In this document: positions 37,437 through 47,498 of the stretch, piece after piece
How the letters are laid out: each line of letters starts with the position of its first letter
Position numbering within the stretch: the first letter of the stretch is position 1
Source of the DNA: Verrucosispora sp. NA02020
GTDB taxonomy: Bacteria; Actinomycetota; Actinomycetes; Mycobacteriales; Micromonosporaceae
Assembly (NCBI RefSeq): GCF_013364215.1
Contig: NZ_CP054923.1
Span: 3,906,001 to 3,970,000 of the forward strand
Reading direction: 5' to 3'
DNA length: 64,000 bases
Translations under genes and position numbers: made by a program
The notes under the pieces: generated by a model
What the model saw: only the letters and a program-made list of their open reading frames with translations
Database searches by the model: none
Told to the model about the DNA's origin: nothing

Positions 37437-38194
37437 GCAAGGTGGCACCCGAGTTGCTGCCCGGCCGCCGGCCGCTGCCGCCGGGCATGGCCGCCGACCT
37501 GGCCCCGCACGCCACCACGATCGTCGCCATCGTCGCCGACGGCGGTGTGGTGATGGCCGGCGACCGGCGGGCCACCATGGGCAACCTGATCGCGCAGCGC
37601 GACATCGAGAAGGTGCACCCCGCCGACGCGTACTCGCTGGTGGGGATCGCCGGGACCGCCGGCATCGGCATCGAGCTGATGCGGCTGTTCCAGGTCGAGC
37701 TGGAGCACTACGAGAAGATCGAGGGCGCGATGCTCTCGCTCGACGGCAAGGCCAACCGGCTCGCCGCGATGATCCGGGGCAACCTCGGTGCGGCGATGCA
37801 GGGGCTGGCCGTGATCCCGCTGTTCGCCGGCTTCGACCTCGCGGCGAAGGACCCGGCGCGGGCCGGGCGGATCTTCAGCTTCGACGTGACCGGTGGCCCC
37901 TACGAGGAGACCGGCTACGACGCGATCGGCTCGGGTTCGCTGTTCGCCCGGTCGGCGTTGAAGAAGCGGTTCCGGCCCGGGATCTCCGTCGACGACGCGG
38001 TCCGGCTGGCGGTGGAGGCGCTCTACGACGCCGCCGACGACGACACCGCGACCGGTGGCCCCGACCTGACCCGGCGGATCTTCCCGGTGGTGATGACCGC
38101 GACGGCGGAGGGGACGTACCGGCTGACCGACGCGGAGACGGCGGCGCTCGGCGAGAGTGTGGTCGCCGGTCGGATGGAGAATCCGGGCGGCTGA
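37355..38194 (+). CDS. prcB: 20S proteasome beta subunit
   Basis: Seen: 279 residues. A 53-residue propeptide ends ...DLAPHA before the catalytic Thr54 ([23 protein letters not shown]). This is the Ntn-hydrolase nucleophile; D/K partners lie in GDRRAT and [13 protein letters not shown] 37355 follows AGAGGAA. Known: self-processed subunit forming the inner rings of the alpha7-beta7-beta7-alpha7 barrel. Its start overlaps the endonuclease relic. 64 bases separate it from prcA. Confidence 0.97.
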   Translation: MAAGFDPSGRLPDVFTNAGTSSFTTFLSKVAPELLPGRRPLPPGMAADLAPHATTIVAIVADGGVVMAGDRRATMGNLIAQRDIEKVHPADAYSLVGIAGTAGIGIELMRLFQVELEHYEKIEGAMLSLDGKANRLAAMIRGNLGAAMQGLAVIPLFAGFDLAAKDPARAGRIFSFDVTGGPYEETGYDAIGSGSLFARSALKKRFRPGISVDDAVRLAVEALYDAADDDTATGGPDLTRRIFPVVMTATAEGTYRLTDAETAALGESVVAGRMENPGG

Positions 38195-38258
38195 GCCGGT
38201 CCCCGCCCCCACCTGAACGCAGTTCCCCCAGCACAGCGCCCGAAGGAGAGCCGCCGCC

Positions 38259-39089
38259 GTGGCCATGCAGTTCTACGCCTCGCCCGAACAGATCATGCGC
38301 GACCGTTCCGAGCTGGCCCGCAAGGGCATCGCCCGGGGACGCAGCGCGGTGGTCCTGAGCTACGCCGGTGGGGTGCTCTTCGTCGCGGAGAACCTCTCCA
38401 GCACCCTGCACAAGGTCGGCGAGATCTACGACCGGATCGGCTTCGCGGCTGTCGGTCGCTACAACGAGTTCGAGAACCTGCGCCGGGCCGGGGTGCGGAT
38501 GGCCGACCTCAACGGGTTGAGCTACGACCGGCGTGACGTCACCGGCCTGGCACTGGCCAACACGTTCGCGCAGATCCTGGGCACGATCTTCACCGAGCAG
38601 TCAAAGCCGTTCGAGGTGGAGATCTGCGTCGCCGAGGTGGGTGCCACCCCGGAGGACGACTCGCTCTACCGCCTCACCTACGACGGTTCGGTGACCGACG
38701 AGCCGGGCCGGATGGCGATGGGCGGGCAGTCCGACGCCATCTCCGGGGTGCTCAAGTCGAACCACCGGCCGGACATGTCGCTCGGCGAGGCGGTCAAGGT
38801 GGCGGTGCAGGCGCTGGGCAGCGTCGGTGGCGAGGGCGGTGCCGCCCGGACGATCGCCGCCGACCAGCTGGAGGTGGCGGTCCTGGACCGCAACCGGGTG
38901 GGGCGTACCTTCCGGCGGATCACCGGTGCGGCGCTGACCGGGCTGCTCGACGGCGGCGTGGAGGGCGAGGCGGCGGAGGGCGACCGGGCGGAGACCCCGA
39001 CCACGCCGACCGAGGAGGCGCACAAGCCGACCACCTCGGCCGGCTCGGCGGACCTGGAGGACAAGCCGGGCGACAAGCCCGACGCCTGA
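38259..39089 (+). CDS. prcA: 20S proteasome alpha subunit
   Basis: Seen: 276 residues. N-terminal gate region [33 protein letters not shown]; alpha-type fold without an active-site Thr. [33 protein letters not shown] is conserved. The last ~45 residues ([23 protein letters not shown]...) are acidic, Pro/Thr-rich and disordered. Start GTG 38259 with CGAAGGAGAG upstream. Known: outer rings control entry and bind Mpa's Tyr tail. Ends at the hairpin 39117-39146. Confidence 0.97.
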   Translation: MAMQFYASPEQIMRDRSELARKGIARGRSAVVLSYAGGVLFVAENLSSTLHKVGEIYDRIGFAAVGRYNEFENLRRAGVRMADLNGLSYDRRDVTGLALANTFAQILGTIFTEQSKPFEVEICVAEVGATPEDDSLYRLTYDGSVTDEPGRMAMGGQSDAISGVLKSNHRPDMSLGEAVKVAVQALGSVGGEGGAARTIAADQLEVAVLDRNRVGRTFRRITGAALTGLLDGGVEGEAAEGDRAETPTTPTEEAHKPTTSAGSADLEDKPGDKPDA

Positions 39090-39116
39090 CGCCCCGTACC
39101 CGAATCAGGAGTTCCC

Positions 39117-39146
39117 GGCGCCCGACAGTTCCGACTGTCGGGCGCC
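39117..39146. terminator. Bidirectional terminator after prcA
   Basis: Perfect 13-bp stem 39117-39129 / 39134-39146 with TCCG loop. It lies between the prcA stop (39089) and the stop of the convergent glycosyltransferase gene (39193). Confidence 0.85.
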
Positions 39147-39192
39147 GTGCCGTTTCCGGAGTCCCCGACCGCGACCGTCGTCGGGCGGGGGC

Positions 39193-40221
39193 TCAGCGAC
39201 GCGCGAGCAACGGCCGCACCAGCGCCCACCAGGCGGCGGCGAGGGCGTTGAAGACACCCATCCCGGGGGGAGCGGCCACGTTCGAGGGGGCCACCCGGGC
39301 GGTCATCAGGTCGGCGATCGCCCCGTCCCCGACGGTGCGTTCCGACTGCAACCGGCGTCGGCGGGCGCGTACCCAGTCGCGGTGGCGCCACAGCCAGCCC
39401 CAGCCGCGCGTCTTCTGCCGGGACCAGCCACCGGCGAGCGCGGCGGCCAGCATGGCGACCTCGGTGAGCAGCAGCATCGGCGCCAGTAGCGCCAGGGTGC
39501 GGCCCTGGTAGGCGGTGAGCAGGGTCAACAGCCGGTTGCGTTCGACCAGGTAGAGCTTGAGGTCGTTGCGGGAGAACTCGTAGTGGTGCCGCACCACGGC
39601 GTCCGGCACGTACTCCAACCGCAGGCCGCGCTGCCACAGTCGCAGGCTGAGTTCGGTGTCCTCGTGGTAGGCGAAGTACTCGGTGGGGAAGCCGCCCAGC
39701 TCGCTCCAGCGGGACCGGCCGATCACGAAACAGCAGCCGCTCAGCGACGGCACGACCGTGCGCCGGGCGTGCGCGCTCGCGGGTTCGCCGTTGCCGCCTG
39801 CCCAGGACAGGCCGGTGAAGTGCAGCGGATTGCCGGAGGTGTTGATCAGATCGGGGTCGTGGGCGAGCCGGATGGAGGCCATCGCCGCGCCGACACCCGG
39901 TTCGGCGGCCACCGCGACCACCTTTCCCAGCGCGTCGGGGGCGACGACGGCGTCGGAGTTGACGAAGGCGAGCCAGTCGCCGGTGGCCTCGGCCGCGCCG
40001 ACGTTGCACCCGCCGGAGTAGCCGGTGTTCTCGTCCGGCCGGACCACCCGGACTCCGGCCAGACCCTTGACCACGTCGATGCCGTCGCCGGTGCAGCCGT
40101 TGTCCACCACGACCAGGTCGATGTCGACGCCGGTGCTGGCCAGCACGGCCTCGGCGGCCTCGACCAGCCAGGGCTCGGGGCCGTAGGCGAGCATCACCGC
40201 GGTCACGCGGGGTGGGCTCAT
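39193..40221 (-). CDS. GT2-family glycosyltransferase (rhamnosyltransferase-like)
   Basis: Seen: 342 residues. GT-A core: VTAVMLAYGPEPWLVEAAEAVLA, LVVVDNGCTGD, TGYSGGCNVGAAEATGDWLAFVNSDAVV (donor-binding SDA in place of DXD) and the later GGFPTEYFAYHEDTELSLRLWQRG. An amphipathic/hydrophobic C-terminal part (TLALLAPMLLLTEVAMLAAALAGG) probably sits on the membrane. Known: homologues add rhamnose or galactofuranose to lipid-linked glycans. ATGA overlap with the flippase gene. Inference: uses dTDP-rhamnose from the rml genes upstream. Confidence 0.88.
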   Translation of the reverse strand: MSPPRVTAVMLAYGPEPWLVEAAEAVLASTGVDIDLVVVDNGCTGDGIDVVKGLAGVRVVRPDENTGYSGGCNVGAAEATGDWLAFVNSDAVVAPDALGKVVAVAAEPGVGAAMASIRLAHDPDLINTSGNPLHFTGLSWAGGNGEPASAHARRTVVPSLSGCCFVIGRSRWSELGGFPTEYFAYHEDTELSLRLWQRGLRLEYVPDAVVRHHYEFSRNDLKLYLVERNRLLTLLTAYQGRTLALLAPMLLLTEVAMLAAALAGGWSRQKTRGWGWLWRHRDWVRARRRRLQSERTVGDGAIADLMTARVAPSNVAAPPGMGVFNALAAAWWALVRPLLARR

Positions 40222-41519
40222 CGGACGCCTCCGGGGGTGCTCGCGGACACCGGGACCGCGACGGGCGGGGTGAGGGTGGCGGTGCCCCGACGCAGCCGGG
40301 TGAGCATCACCGCGACGACGACCAGGGAACCCACCGCGTAACCGAGCTCGACGCGCAACGCGACGCTCAGCGGGGCGAGGGTGGCGACGGCCAGCGCGGC
40401 GACCCCGGCGACCCACGCGACGGCCTGCGCCTGGTGCTGGTCGCGGGCGAGCAGCGCCTGGCCGAGGACCATCGCCCACAGGTAGGCCAGGGTGGCCAGG
40501 CCGAGCCAGGCGAAGTCGCCGTGCCCGAGGACGTCCGGGGCGTCGAAGAGCACCTGGACCAGCCACGGGCCGAGCAGCGCGGTCAGGACGCCGCCGAGCA
40601 CGCCCAGCGCGGTGACGACGCCCAGGGCCCGCCGCAGCAGCGTGCCGAAGGCCGCCTGGTCGCCGGTGGCGGCGGCGGTGGAGAGGCCGGGCAGCAGCGC
40701 GGCCTGCATCGAGCCGAACACGAACAACGGGATGCGGACCAGCACCAGCGCGGAGAGCAGCGCGCCGGCCGTCGCCACGTCGGCCGGGGCGAGCAGCCGT
40801 ACGTTGATCACGCCGACGTTCACCACGACCTGTGCGAGCAGGCTGGAGACGGTGAGCAGTGCCAGCCCGCGCAGCAGGGCCGGCCAGGGCAGGGCCGCGC
40901 CGCCGCCGGCCGCCCGGAGCACCGGTGCCACGGTCGACGCCACGCCCACCAGCGGCGCCACGACCAGCACCAGCGCGTACGCCATCGGCGAGTCGACCCC
41001 GGCCAGGCCGAGGAGGGCCACCAGCCCGATGCGCAGTCCGCCGTCGATCCCGAGCTGGGTGCCGTACCAGCCGAACTGCCGCAGCCCGGAGAGCACGCCC
41101 CGGGTGGTGTGCGCCACGGCTAGCGCGGCGAGCGCGCCGCAGAGCGCCCACACCAGCCCGGTGTCACCGGCGAAGAGGCGGTCGCCGAGCACGTCGGCGG
41201 CGGCGACGCAGGCCAGCACCAGCAGACCCAGCGTGACGGCGGCGACGGCGGCACCGCGCGCCAGGACCGGGCCGGGCGGCAACCCCCGGGTACGGCGGGC
41301 CGCGACCAGCCGGGCCACCTCCTGCTCGACCGGCAGGAACACGCCGAGGCCGACGGTGAACACGAAGGACCAGAGCACCGAGAGCGACGAGTAGTCCCCG
41401 GCGGTGAGGTTGTGCCCGGCCACCGCGAGGTGCACGTACGAGGCCAGGCCGACGATGGCCAGACCCGCGCCGACCGGGACGGTGCCGGGCGGTACGAGAC
41501 GGAGCAGGCGACCGATCAC
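40218..41519 (-). CDS. Polysaccharide-biosynthesis flippase-like membrane protein (Wzx/MATE fold)
   Basis: Seen: 433 residues with 12-14 hydrophobic segments evenly spaced (for example GAGLAIVGLASYVHLAVAG, SVLWSFVFTVGLGVFLPVEQEVARL, GALLSALVLVRIPLFVFGSMQAALLPGL). The VEQEVARLVAARR and PLFVFGSMQAALLPGLS stretches are typical of lipopolysaccharide/teichoic-acid flippases. GTG 41519 overlaps the upstream glycosyltransferase stop (GTGA). Inference: moves a lipid-linked oligosaccharide across the membrane for the glycan made by this operon. Confidence 0.82.
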   Translation of the reverse strand: MIGRLLRLVPPGTVPVGAGLAIVGLASYVHLAVAGHNLTAGDYSSLSVLWSFVFTVGLGVFLPVEQEVARLVAARRTRGLPPGPVLARGAAVAAVTLGLLVLACVAAADVLGDRLFAGDTGLVWALCGALAALAVAHTTRGVLSGLRQFGWYGTQLGIDGGLRIGLVALLGLAGVDSPMAYALVLVVAPLVGVASTVAPVLRAAGGGAALPWPALLRGLALLTVSSLLAQVVVNVGVINVRLLAPADVATAGALLSALVLVRIPLFVFGSMQAALLPGLSTAAATGDQAAFGTLLRRALGVVTALGVLGGVLTALLGPWLVQVLFDAPDVLGHGDFAWLGLATLAYLWAMVLGQALLARDQHQAQAVAWVAGVAALAVATLAPLSVALRVELGYAVGSLVVVAVMLTRLRRGTATLTPPVAVPVSASTPGGVR

Positions 41520-42217
41520 CGGCGGATGAGGGCCAGCGTGAGCACGGCCAGGGCCCGCCCGAGATAGATCATCGCCTTCGCGGGGGAGTGGCTCGGGGTG
41601 CCGGCCATCCGCCGCCGCATCGCCACCGGCACCTGCTGGATGCGGTAGCCCCGACGGGCGGTGTGCACCAGCGTCTCGACGGTGTCGCCGAGGTACTCGG
41701 CGGGGTACCACTGGGCGAACATCTCGATCATCCGTCGGTTGGCGGCACGGAAGCCCGAGGTGGTGTCGGTCAGGGTGGTGCCGGACAGGGCAGAGAGCAC
41801 CATCGACAGCATCCCCATCGCCCAGCGCCGGGGTCCCCGCACGGTGTACTCGCCCTCACCGGCGAACCGGGCACCGATCACCAGGTCGTGGTCGTCGAGC
41901 AGGTCGACCAGCTTCGGTACGTACCGGGGGTCGTGCTGGCCGTCGGCGTCGATCTGGACCGCCACGTCGTAGTCGTGGTCGTAGGCGTACCGGTAGCCGA
42001 GGCGCATGGCGCCGCCGACACCGAGGTTGTACGGCAGCCGGGCGACCCGGGCACCGGCGGCGGCGGCGACTGCCGAGGTGCGGTCGGTGGAGCCGTCGTC
42101 CACCACGAGGACGTCGACGCCGGGCAGCTCGCCCCGGACCTCGCGGACCACGTCGGCGATGGACCCGGCCTCGTTGAGCGCCGGGATGATGACCAGGAGC
42201 CGCTTGCCGTTAACCAT
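41516..42217 (-). CDS. DPM1-like GT2 glycosyltransferase
   Basis: Seen: 233 residues: LLVIIPALNEAGSIADVV, VLVVDDGSTDRTS, NLGVGGAMRLGYRYA, VAVQIDADGQHDP (DXD) and DTTSGFRAANRRM. It lacks long hydrophobic segments, unlike DPM synthases fused to GtrA. Known: transfers a sugar from a nucleotide donor to polyprenyl phosphate. It overlaps the DUF2304 gene by 8 bases. Such pairing with DUF2304 is common and suggests DUF2304 is its membrane partner. Confidence 0.9.
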   Translation of the reverse strand: MVNGKRLLVIIPALNEAGSIADVVREVRGELPGVDVLVVDDGSTDRTSAVAAAAGARVARLPYNLGVGGAMRLGYRYAYDHDYDVAVQIDADGQHDPRYVPKLVDLLDDHDLVIGARFAGEGEYTVRGPRRWAMGMLSMVLSALSGTTLTDTTSGFRAANRRMIEMFAQWYPAEYLGDTVETLVHTARRGYRIQQVPVAMRRRMAGTPSHSPAKAMIYLGRALAVLTLALIRR

Positions 42218-42581
42218 CGCGGGACACCAGCTCTTCTCGTGCGGCCCGGTCGGCCTCGAACTCGGCGCGGATCAGCGCGATCTCCTCGGCCAGCGTGCGG
42301 GTCTCCTCCTCCAGCGCGCTGACCTCCCAGCTCAGGTGGATGCAGACGAGCAGCAGGAAGACGATGCCGAGGAAGAGCACGAGGCTGACGCCGGAGGCGA
42401 CACCGAGCAGGTCGGCGACGCCGTCGAGCAGCCGGGGGAACAGCGACAGGGGGATGACCACGAACAGCAGCCCGAGCCAGAGCATGCCGTACTTCTCACG
42501 TAGCTGTCGGCGGCGCAGCAACTCGACGATCGTGGCCAGCAGGACCAGACCGGTCAAGCCGGTGACCAGGGTGAGCTTCAT
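42210..42581 (-). CDS. DUF2304 small membrane protein
   Basis: Seen: 123 residues. Three hydrophobic segments (LVTGLTGLVLLATIVELL, GMLWLGLLFVVIPLSLF, LVLFLGIVFLLLVCIHL) precede a cytoplasmic coiled coil (EVSALEEETRTLAEEIALIRAEFEADRAAREEL). ATG 42581 has GGAAGG upstream and overlaps the rmlD stop by ATGA. Known: DUF2304 has no assigned activity but accompanies GT2 enzymes. Inference: anchors the following glycosyltransferase to the membrane. Confidence 0.85.
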   Translation of the reverse strand: MKLTLVTGLTGLVLLATIVELLRRRQLREKYGMLWLGLLFVVIPLSLFPRLLDGVADLLGVASGVSLVLFLGIVFLLLVCIHLSWEVSALEEETRTLAEEIALIRAEFEADRAAREELVSRDG

Positions 42582-43456
42582 GCGACCTTCCACGGGGAGG
42601 GTGGAGCGGCGGGAGCGAGAGCGTCGCTCAGTGTGGCGTGCCAGTCCGGTAGGGGTGACAGCCCGGCGGCGGCCCATCGGTCGTGCCCTAGCACACTGTA
42701 CGCCGGTCGGGCGGCGGGACGCGGAAAGCGGTCGCTGGTGATCGGCCGGATCCGGTCCGGATCGAGCCCGTGCAGGGCGAACGCCGCGCGGGCCAGGCCG
42801 TACCAGGTGGTCTCCCCGGCGCAGGTGCCGTGGTAGACGCCGGGGGCCGCCCGACCGGCCAGCGCCGCCCCGGCCAGGGCCACCAGCTGCCGCGCCAGCG
42901 CGTACGACCAGGTGGGCTGGCCCCGCTGGTCGTCCACGACGTCGAGGAACTCGCGCTGGTCCGCGAGGCCGAGCATGGTGCTGACGAAGTTGCGGCCGTG
43001 GGTGCCGTACAACCAGGCGGTGCGGACCACGTAGCCGGTGTCGGGCAGGTGCCGGGTCACGGCCAGTTCCCCGGCGAGCTTGCTCCGGCCGTACGCGTTG
43101 ATCGGCGCGGTGGGGGTGTCCTCCGGGTACGGGGTGTCGGCGTCGCCGGGGAAGACGTAGTCGGTGGAGAGCTGGATCAGGCGGGCGTCGTGCGCGGCGC
43201 AGGCCGTGGCGAGGTGGGCCACCGCCTCACCGTTGACGCGGGTGGCCGCCGCCTCGTCCGACTCGGCGCCGTCGACGTCGGTCCACGCGGCGGTGTTGAT
43301 CACCACGTCGTGTCCGGCCACCGCGGCGTGCACCGCGGCGGCGTCGGTGATGTCGAGCTCGGCCCGGGTGGCGGGGGTCACCGTGTGCGTGGTGGCGAGC
43401 ACCTCCACCAGGTCCCGCCCGAGCATCCCGCCGGCGCCCGTCACCAGCGCCCTCAC
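42578..43456 (-). CDS. rmlD: dTDP-4-dehydrorhamnose reductase
   Basis: Seen: 292 residues, short-chain dehydrogenase fold: NADPH motif VTGAGGMLGRDLVEVL, NTAAWTDVDGAE, STDYVFPGD, YGRSKLAGE (catalytic YxxxK). RTAWLYGTHGRNFVSTML and the sugar-binding SDRFPRPAARPAYSVL are characteristic of RmlD. Known: last step to dTDP-L-rhamnose. GTG start overlaps rmlB stop by GTGA. Confidence 0.94.
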   Translation of the reverse strand: MRALVTGAGGMLGRDLVEVLATTHTVTPATRAELDITDAAAVHAAVAGHDVVINTAAWTDVDGAESDEAAATRVNGEAVAHLATACAAHDARLIQLSTDYVFPGDADTPYPEDTPTAPINAYGRSKLAGELAVTRHLPDTGYVVRTAWLYGTHGRNFVSTMLGLADQREFLDVVDDQRGQPTWSYALARQLVALAGAALAGRAAPGVYHGTCAGETTWYGLARAAFALHGLDPDRIRPITSDRFPRPAARPAYSVLGHDRWAAAGLSPLPDWHATLSDALAPAAPPSPWKVA

Positions 43457-44454
43457 GCGGACTGCGCCCGGGTCAGCGGTTCCCACCAGGAGCGGTTGTC
43501 CCGGTACCACCGGACGGTGTCGGCGAGGCCGGTCTCCAGCGGGATGCTGGGGGCGTACCCCAGCTCCGTGTTGATCTTTGAGATGTCCAGCGAGTAGCGG
43601 CGGTCGTGGCCCTTGCGGTCGGGCACCGCCACCACCCGGTCCCAGTCGGCGCCGCACGCGTCGAGCAGCAGCGCGGTCAGCTCCTTGTTGGTCAGCTCGG
43701 TGCCGCCGCCGATGTGGTAGACCTCGCCGGCGCGGCCCTTCTGCTGCACCAGCGCGATGCCCCGGCAGTGGTCGTGCACGTGCAGCCAGTCCCGCACGTT
43801 GCCGCCGTCGCCGTAGAGCGGCACGGTCCGCCCGTCGAGCAGGTTGGTCACGAACAGCGGGATGACCTTCTCCGGGAACTGGTACGGCCCGTAGTTGTTG
43901 GAGCAGCGGGTGACCACCACGTCCAGGCCGTGCGTGCGGTGGTACGCCAGCGCCAGCAGGTCGGAGCCGGCCTTCGACGCCGAGTACGGCGAGTTGGGCG
44001 CCAGCGGCCAGTCCTCGGTCCACGAGCCGTCCGCGATCGAGCCGTACACCTCGTCGGTGGAGACGTGCACGAACCGGCCGGTGCCGTGCCGCAGCGCGGC
44101 GTCGAGCAGCGTCTGGGTGCCCAGCACGTTGGTGGTGACGAACGGCGCGGCCCCGGCGATCGAGCGGTCGACGTGCGACTCGGCGGCGAAGTGCACGATC
44201 ACGTCGTGCCCCGGGACGACCTCGTCCACCACCTCGGCGTGGCGGATGTCACCCTGCACGAAGCGCAGTCGCGGGTCGTCGCGGACCGGGTCGAGGTTGG
44301 CCCGGTTGCCGGAGTACGTCAGGGCGTCCAGCACGGTGATGCCCGTGGGCTCCACCGGAGACTCCCCCTGCGCGCTGCCGCCGGGTGCCCCCAGCAGCAT
44401 TCGGACGTATTCCGAACCGATGAAGCCGGCGCCGCCGGTGACCAGGATCCTCAC
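43453..44454 (-). CDS. rmlB: dTDP-glucose 4,6-dehydratase
   Basis: Seen: 333 residues. NAD motif [42 protein letters not shown] (YxxxK) and the [17 protein letters not shown] block define RmlB. GTG start is preceded by a TAGACT hexamer 9 bases upstream, so it may be nearly leaderless. Known: makes dTDP-4-keto-6-deoxyglucose. First gene of the six-gene minus-strand glycan operon, divergent from rmlA. Confidence 0.95.
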   Translation of the reverse strand: MRILVTGGAGFIGSEYVRMLLGAPGGSAQGESPVEPTGITVLDALTYSGNRANLDPVRDDPRLRFVQGDIRHAEVVDEVVPGHDVIVHFAAESHVDRSIAGAAPFVTTNVLGTQTLLDAALRHGTGRFVHVSTDEVYGSIADGSWTEDWPLAPNSPYSASKAGSDLLALAYHRTHGLDVVVTRCSNNYGPYQFPEKVIPLFVTNLLDGRTVPLYGDGGNVRDWLHVHDHCRGIALVQQKGRAGEVYHIGGGTELTNKELTALLLDACGADWDRVVAVPDRKGHDRRYSLDISKINTELGYAPSIPLETGLADTVRWYRDNRSWWEPLTRAQSA

Positions 44455-44538
44455 GGATCCGGAAGTCTACGCGAATCCCCCGCAAAGCAGCGGTTGCGCC
44501 GCGTGGCCTGCGCCGGTTGCTCCCGGTACGCTCCCCGG
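44455..44538. promoter_or_regulatory. Divergent rmlB/rmlA promoter region
   Basis: The 84-base gap between the two start codons carries TACGCT at 44527-44532, 6 bases before the rmlA GTG. On the other strand, TAGACT lies 9 bases before the rmlB GTG. Both fit the actinobacterial -10 TANNNT. Neither gene has a clear ribosome site, so leaderless starts are likely. Confidence 0.6.
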
Positions 44539-45450
44539 GTGCGTGGAATCCTGCTCGCCGGCGGCACCGGTAGCCGACTGTGGCCGATCACTCGGGCGGT
44601 GTCGAAGCAGCTGATGCCGGTCTTCGACAAACCGATGATCTACTATCCGCTCTCCACCCTGGTGATGGCCGGGGTGCGGGAGATCCTGGTGATCACCACC
44701 CCCGAGGAGCAGGGTCAGTTCCAGCGCCTGCTCGGCGACGGCAGCCAGTTCGGGCTGCGCCTGGAGTACGTCGCGCAACCCCGCCCGGACGGCATCGCCC
44801 AGGCGTTCGTGCTCGGCGCGGACTTCATCGGTGACGAGGCGGTCGCGCTGATCCTGGGCGACAACATCTTCCACGGCGTCGGCCTGGGCGGCCAGCTCGC
44901 CGCCGCGGGCGACCCCGTCGGCGGGCGGATCTTCGCCTACCCCGTGGCCAACCCGCAGGCGTACGGCGTCGTGCACTTCGACGACGACGGCCGGGTGCTG
45001 TCGATCGAGGAGAAGCCGGCCCGGCCCAAGTCCCGGTACGCCGTACCCGGGCTGTACTTCTACGACAACCGGGTGGTGGAGATCGCCCGTGGCCTGACCC
45101 CGAGCGCCCGGGGCGAGCTGGAGATCACCGCCGTGAACGAGGCGTACCGGCGGGCCGGGGAGCTGTCGGTGACCGTGCTGGACCGGGGCACCGCCTGGCT
45201 GGACACCGGCACCTTCACCTCGCTGATGCAGGCCGCCGAGTTCGTCCGGGTCATCGAGGAACGACAGGGCATGAAGATCGGCTGTGTCGAGGAGGTGGCC
45301 TGGCGGGCCGGCCTGATCGACGACGCGCGGCTGCGGACGCTGGCCGAGCCGCTGACCAAGAGCGGCTACGGCGACTACCTGCTCGACCTGCTCGCCCGGG
45401 AGCGCGGCGACCTGGTCGACCGGACCGTACCGGTGCAGGTGACCCCGTGA
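44539..45450 (+). CDS. rmlA: Glucose-1-phosphate thymidylyltransferase
   Basis: Seen: 303 residues starting [39 protein letters not shown], the signature nucleotidyltransferase loop with [28 protein letters not shown] and [10 protein letters not shown] follow. Known: glucose-1-phosphate plus dTTP to dTDP-glucose. GTG 44539 is chosen because the family starts here and a -10 lies 6 bases upstream. Overlaps rmlC by GTGA. Confidence 0.96.
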   Translation: MRGILLAGGTGSRLWPITRAVSKQLMPVFDKPMIYYPLSTLVMAGVREILVITTPEEQGQFQRLLGDGSQFGLRLEYVAQPRPDGIAQAFVLGADFIGDEAVALILGDNIFHGVGLGGQLAAAGDPVGGRIFAYPVANPQAYGVVHFDDDGRVLSIEEKPARPKSRYAVPGLYFYDNRVVEIARGLTPSARGELEITAVNEAYRRAGELSVTVLDRGTAWLDTGTFTSLMQAAEFVRVIEERQGMKIGCVEEVAWRAGLIDDARLRTLAEPLTKSGYGDYLLDLLARERGDLVDRTVPVQVTP

Positions 45451-46064
45451 AGATCCGTCCGCTGAGCATCGAGGGCGCCTGGGAGGTCGTCCCGCAGCAG
45501 CACGGCGACGCGCGCGGGCTGTTCCTGGAGTGGTACCGCTTCGACCGGCTCGCCGAGGCGGTCGGGCACCCGCTGCGGCTGGCGCAGGGCAACCTTTCCG
45601 TGTCGGCCCGCGACGTGGTGCGGGGCATCCACTTCGCCGACGTGCCCCCCGGGCAGGCCAAGTACGTCACCTGCGTACGCGGCGCGGTGCTCGACGTGGT
45701 GGTGGACCTGCGGGTCGGTTCGCCGACCTTCGGCCGCTGGGAGGGCGTACGCCTGGACGACGTGGACCGGCGCGCGGTCTACCTGGCCGAAGGGCTCGGC
45801 CACGGCTTCTGCGCGTTGACCGACGACGCGACGCTCAGCTACGTCTGCTCGACCACCTACAACCCCTCCGGTGAGCACGCGGTGCACCCGCTCGACGAGG
45901 AGCTGGGCATCGAGTGGCCGACCGGGTCTCCGCAGCTCTCCGACCGCGACGCCGTCGCGCCGAGCCTCTCCGAGGCGCGCCGCCGGGGGCTGCTGCCGGA
46001 CTACGACACGTGCCGGGCGTACACGGCGGGACTGGCCGGGGCGGGGCTTCCCGGGGCGTCCTGA
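45447..46064 (+). CDS. rmlC: dTDP-4-dehydrorhamnose 3,5-epimerase
   Basis: Seen: 205 residues, cupin fold. [30 protein letters not shown] (catalytic His), [35 protein letters not shown] (second His) and [16 protein letters not shown] are all RmlC marks. A close alternative would be a dTDP-sugar 3- or 5-epimerase of an antibiotic pathway, but the rmlABD context favours rhamnose. Start overlaps rmlA stop. Confidence 0.93.
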   Translation: MKIRPLSIEGAWEVVPQQHGDARGLFLEWYRFDRLAEAVGHPLRLAQGNLSVSARDVVRGIHFADVPPGQAKYVTCVRGAVLDVVVDLRVGSPTFGRWEGVRLDDVDRRAVYLAEGLGHGFCALTDDATLSYVCSTTYNPSGEHAVHPLDEELGIEWPTGSPQLSDRDAVAPSLSEARRRGLLPDYDTCRAYTAGLAGAGLPGAS

Positions 46065-46121
46065 CCGGGCCTCATCGACGCGTACGGGCCGCGACAGTGA
46101 CGAAGTCGGCCTCGGTACGGC

Positions 46122-46127
46122 TAATGT
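46122..46127 (+). promoter_or_regulatory. -10 box of leaderless pafA
   Basis: TAATGT ends 6 bases before the ATG at 46134. No purine-rich ribosome site lies between, so transcription probably begins at or next to the start codon. Confidence 0.6.
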
Positions 46128-46133
46128 CTCATC

Positions 46134-47492
46134 ATGGAGCGGCGAATCTTCGGTCTGGAGACCGAGTACGGCGTCACCTGCACCTACCGTGGGCAGCGGC
46201 GGCTGTCCCCTGACGAGGTAGCCAGATACCTGTTCCGCCGAGTGGTGTCCTGGGGCCGGTCGAGCAACGTCTTCCTCCGCAACGGCGCACGTCTCTATCT
46301 CGACGTCGGCTCACACCCGGAGTACGCCACCCCGGAGTGCGACTCGGTGGTCGACCTGGTCGCCCACGACCGGGCCGGTGAGCGGATCCTGGAGGGTCTG
46401 CTCATCGACGCGGAGAAGCGGCTGCACGACGAGGGCATCGCCGGTGAGATCTACCTGTTCAAGAACAACACCGACTCGGCCGGCAACTCCTACGGGTGCC
46501 ACGAGAACTACCTGGTGTCCCGGCACGGGGAGTTCGGCCGGCTCGCCGACGTCCTGATCCCGTTCCTGGTCACCCGGCAGTTGATCTGTGGCGCCGGCAA
46601 GGTGCTGCAGACCCCTCGCGGTGCCGTCTACTGCCTGTCCCAGCGGGCCGAACACATCTGGGAGGGCGTCTCCTCGGCGACCACCCGCAGCCGCCCGATC
46701 ATCAACACCCGGGACGAGCCGCACGCCGACGCCGAGCGGTACCGCCGCCTGCACGTCATCGTCGGCGACTCCAACATGAACGAGGTCACCACGCTGCTCA
46801 AGGTCGGCACCGCCGACATCGTGCTGCGGATGATCGAGGCCGGGGTGGTGATGCGCGACCTCACCCTGGAGAACCCGATCCGGGCCATCCGCGAGGTGTC
46901 GCACGACATCACCGGTCGCCGCAAGGTGCGGCTGGCCTCCGGCAAGGAGATCAGCGCGCTGGAGATCCAGCAGGAGTACCTCTCCAAGGCGATCGAGTTC
47001 GTCGAGCGGCGCGGCGGCGACCAGACCGCCAAGCGGGTCGTCGAGCTGTGGGGGCGGGTCCTCAGCGCGGTGGAGAGCGGTGACCTGGAGCCGGTCTCCC
47101 GCGAGATCGACTGGGTCACCAAGCTCCGGCTGATCGAGCGCTACCAGCGCAAGCACGACCTGCCGCTGTCGCACCCCCGGGTGGCGCAGATGGACCTCGC
47201 CTACCACGACCTGCGCCGGGGACGTGGGCTCTACGCCCTGCTGGAGCGGCGTGGCGACGTGGACCGGGTGGCCACCGACCCGGAGATCTTCGAGGCGAAG
47301 GAGACGCCGCCGCAGACCACCCGGGCCCGACTGCGCGGCGAGTTCATCCGGCACGCCCAGGAGAAGCGGCGGGACTTCACCGTCGACTGGGTGCACCTCA
47401 AGCTCAACGACCAGGCGCAGCGCACCGTGCTGTGCAAGGACCCGTTCCGGGCGTACGACGAGCGGGTGGAGCGGTTGATCGCCAGCATGTGA
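46134..47492 (+). CDS. pafA: Pup-protein ligase PafA
   Basis: Seen: 452 residues. Same fold as Dop but without the Dop-loop: [29 protein letters not shown] (catalytic Asp), [66 protein letters not shown]. Known: phosphorylates the Pup C-terminal Glu and joins it to substrate lysines. Probably leaderless; ends at the hairpin 47499-47537. Separated from prcA by the 7-kb rhamnose block. Confidence 0.97.
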   Translation: MERRIFGLETEYGVTCTYRGQRRLSPDEVARYLFRRVVSWGRSSNVFLRNGARLYLDVGSHPEYATPECDSVVDLVAHDRAGERILEGLLIDAEKRLHDEGIAGEIYLFKNNTDSAGNSYGCHENYLVSRHGEFGRLADVLIPFLVTRQLICGAGKVLQTPRGAVYCLSQRAEHIWEGVSSATTRSRPIINTRDEPHADAERYRRLHVIVGDSNMNEVTTLLKVGTADIVLRMIEAGVVMRDLTLENPIRAIREVSHDITGRRKVRLASGKEISALEIQQEYLSKAIEFVERRGGDQTAKRVVELWGRVLSAVESGDLEPVSREIDWVTKLRLIERYQRKHDLPLSHPRVAQMDLAYHDLRRGRGLYALLERRGDVDRVATDPEIFEAKETPPQTTRARLRGEFIRHAQEKRRDFTVDWVHLKLNDQAQRTVLCKDPFRAYDERVERLIASM

Positions 47493-47498
47493 CCTGGT

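Noticed and set aside
42006..42503. Plus-strand frame with acidic/His/Gln-rich product over DUF2304
   Set aside because: Mirror of real minus-strand coding. The DUF2304 translation has ordered membrane and coiled-coil segments.
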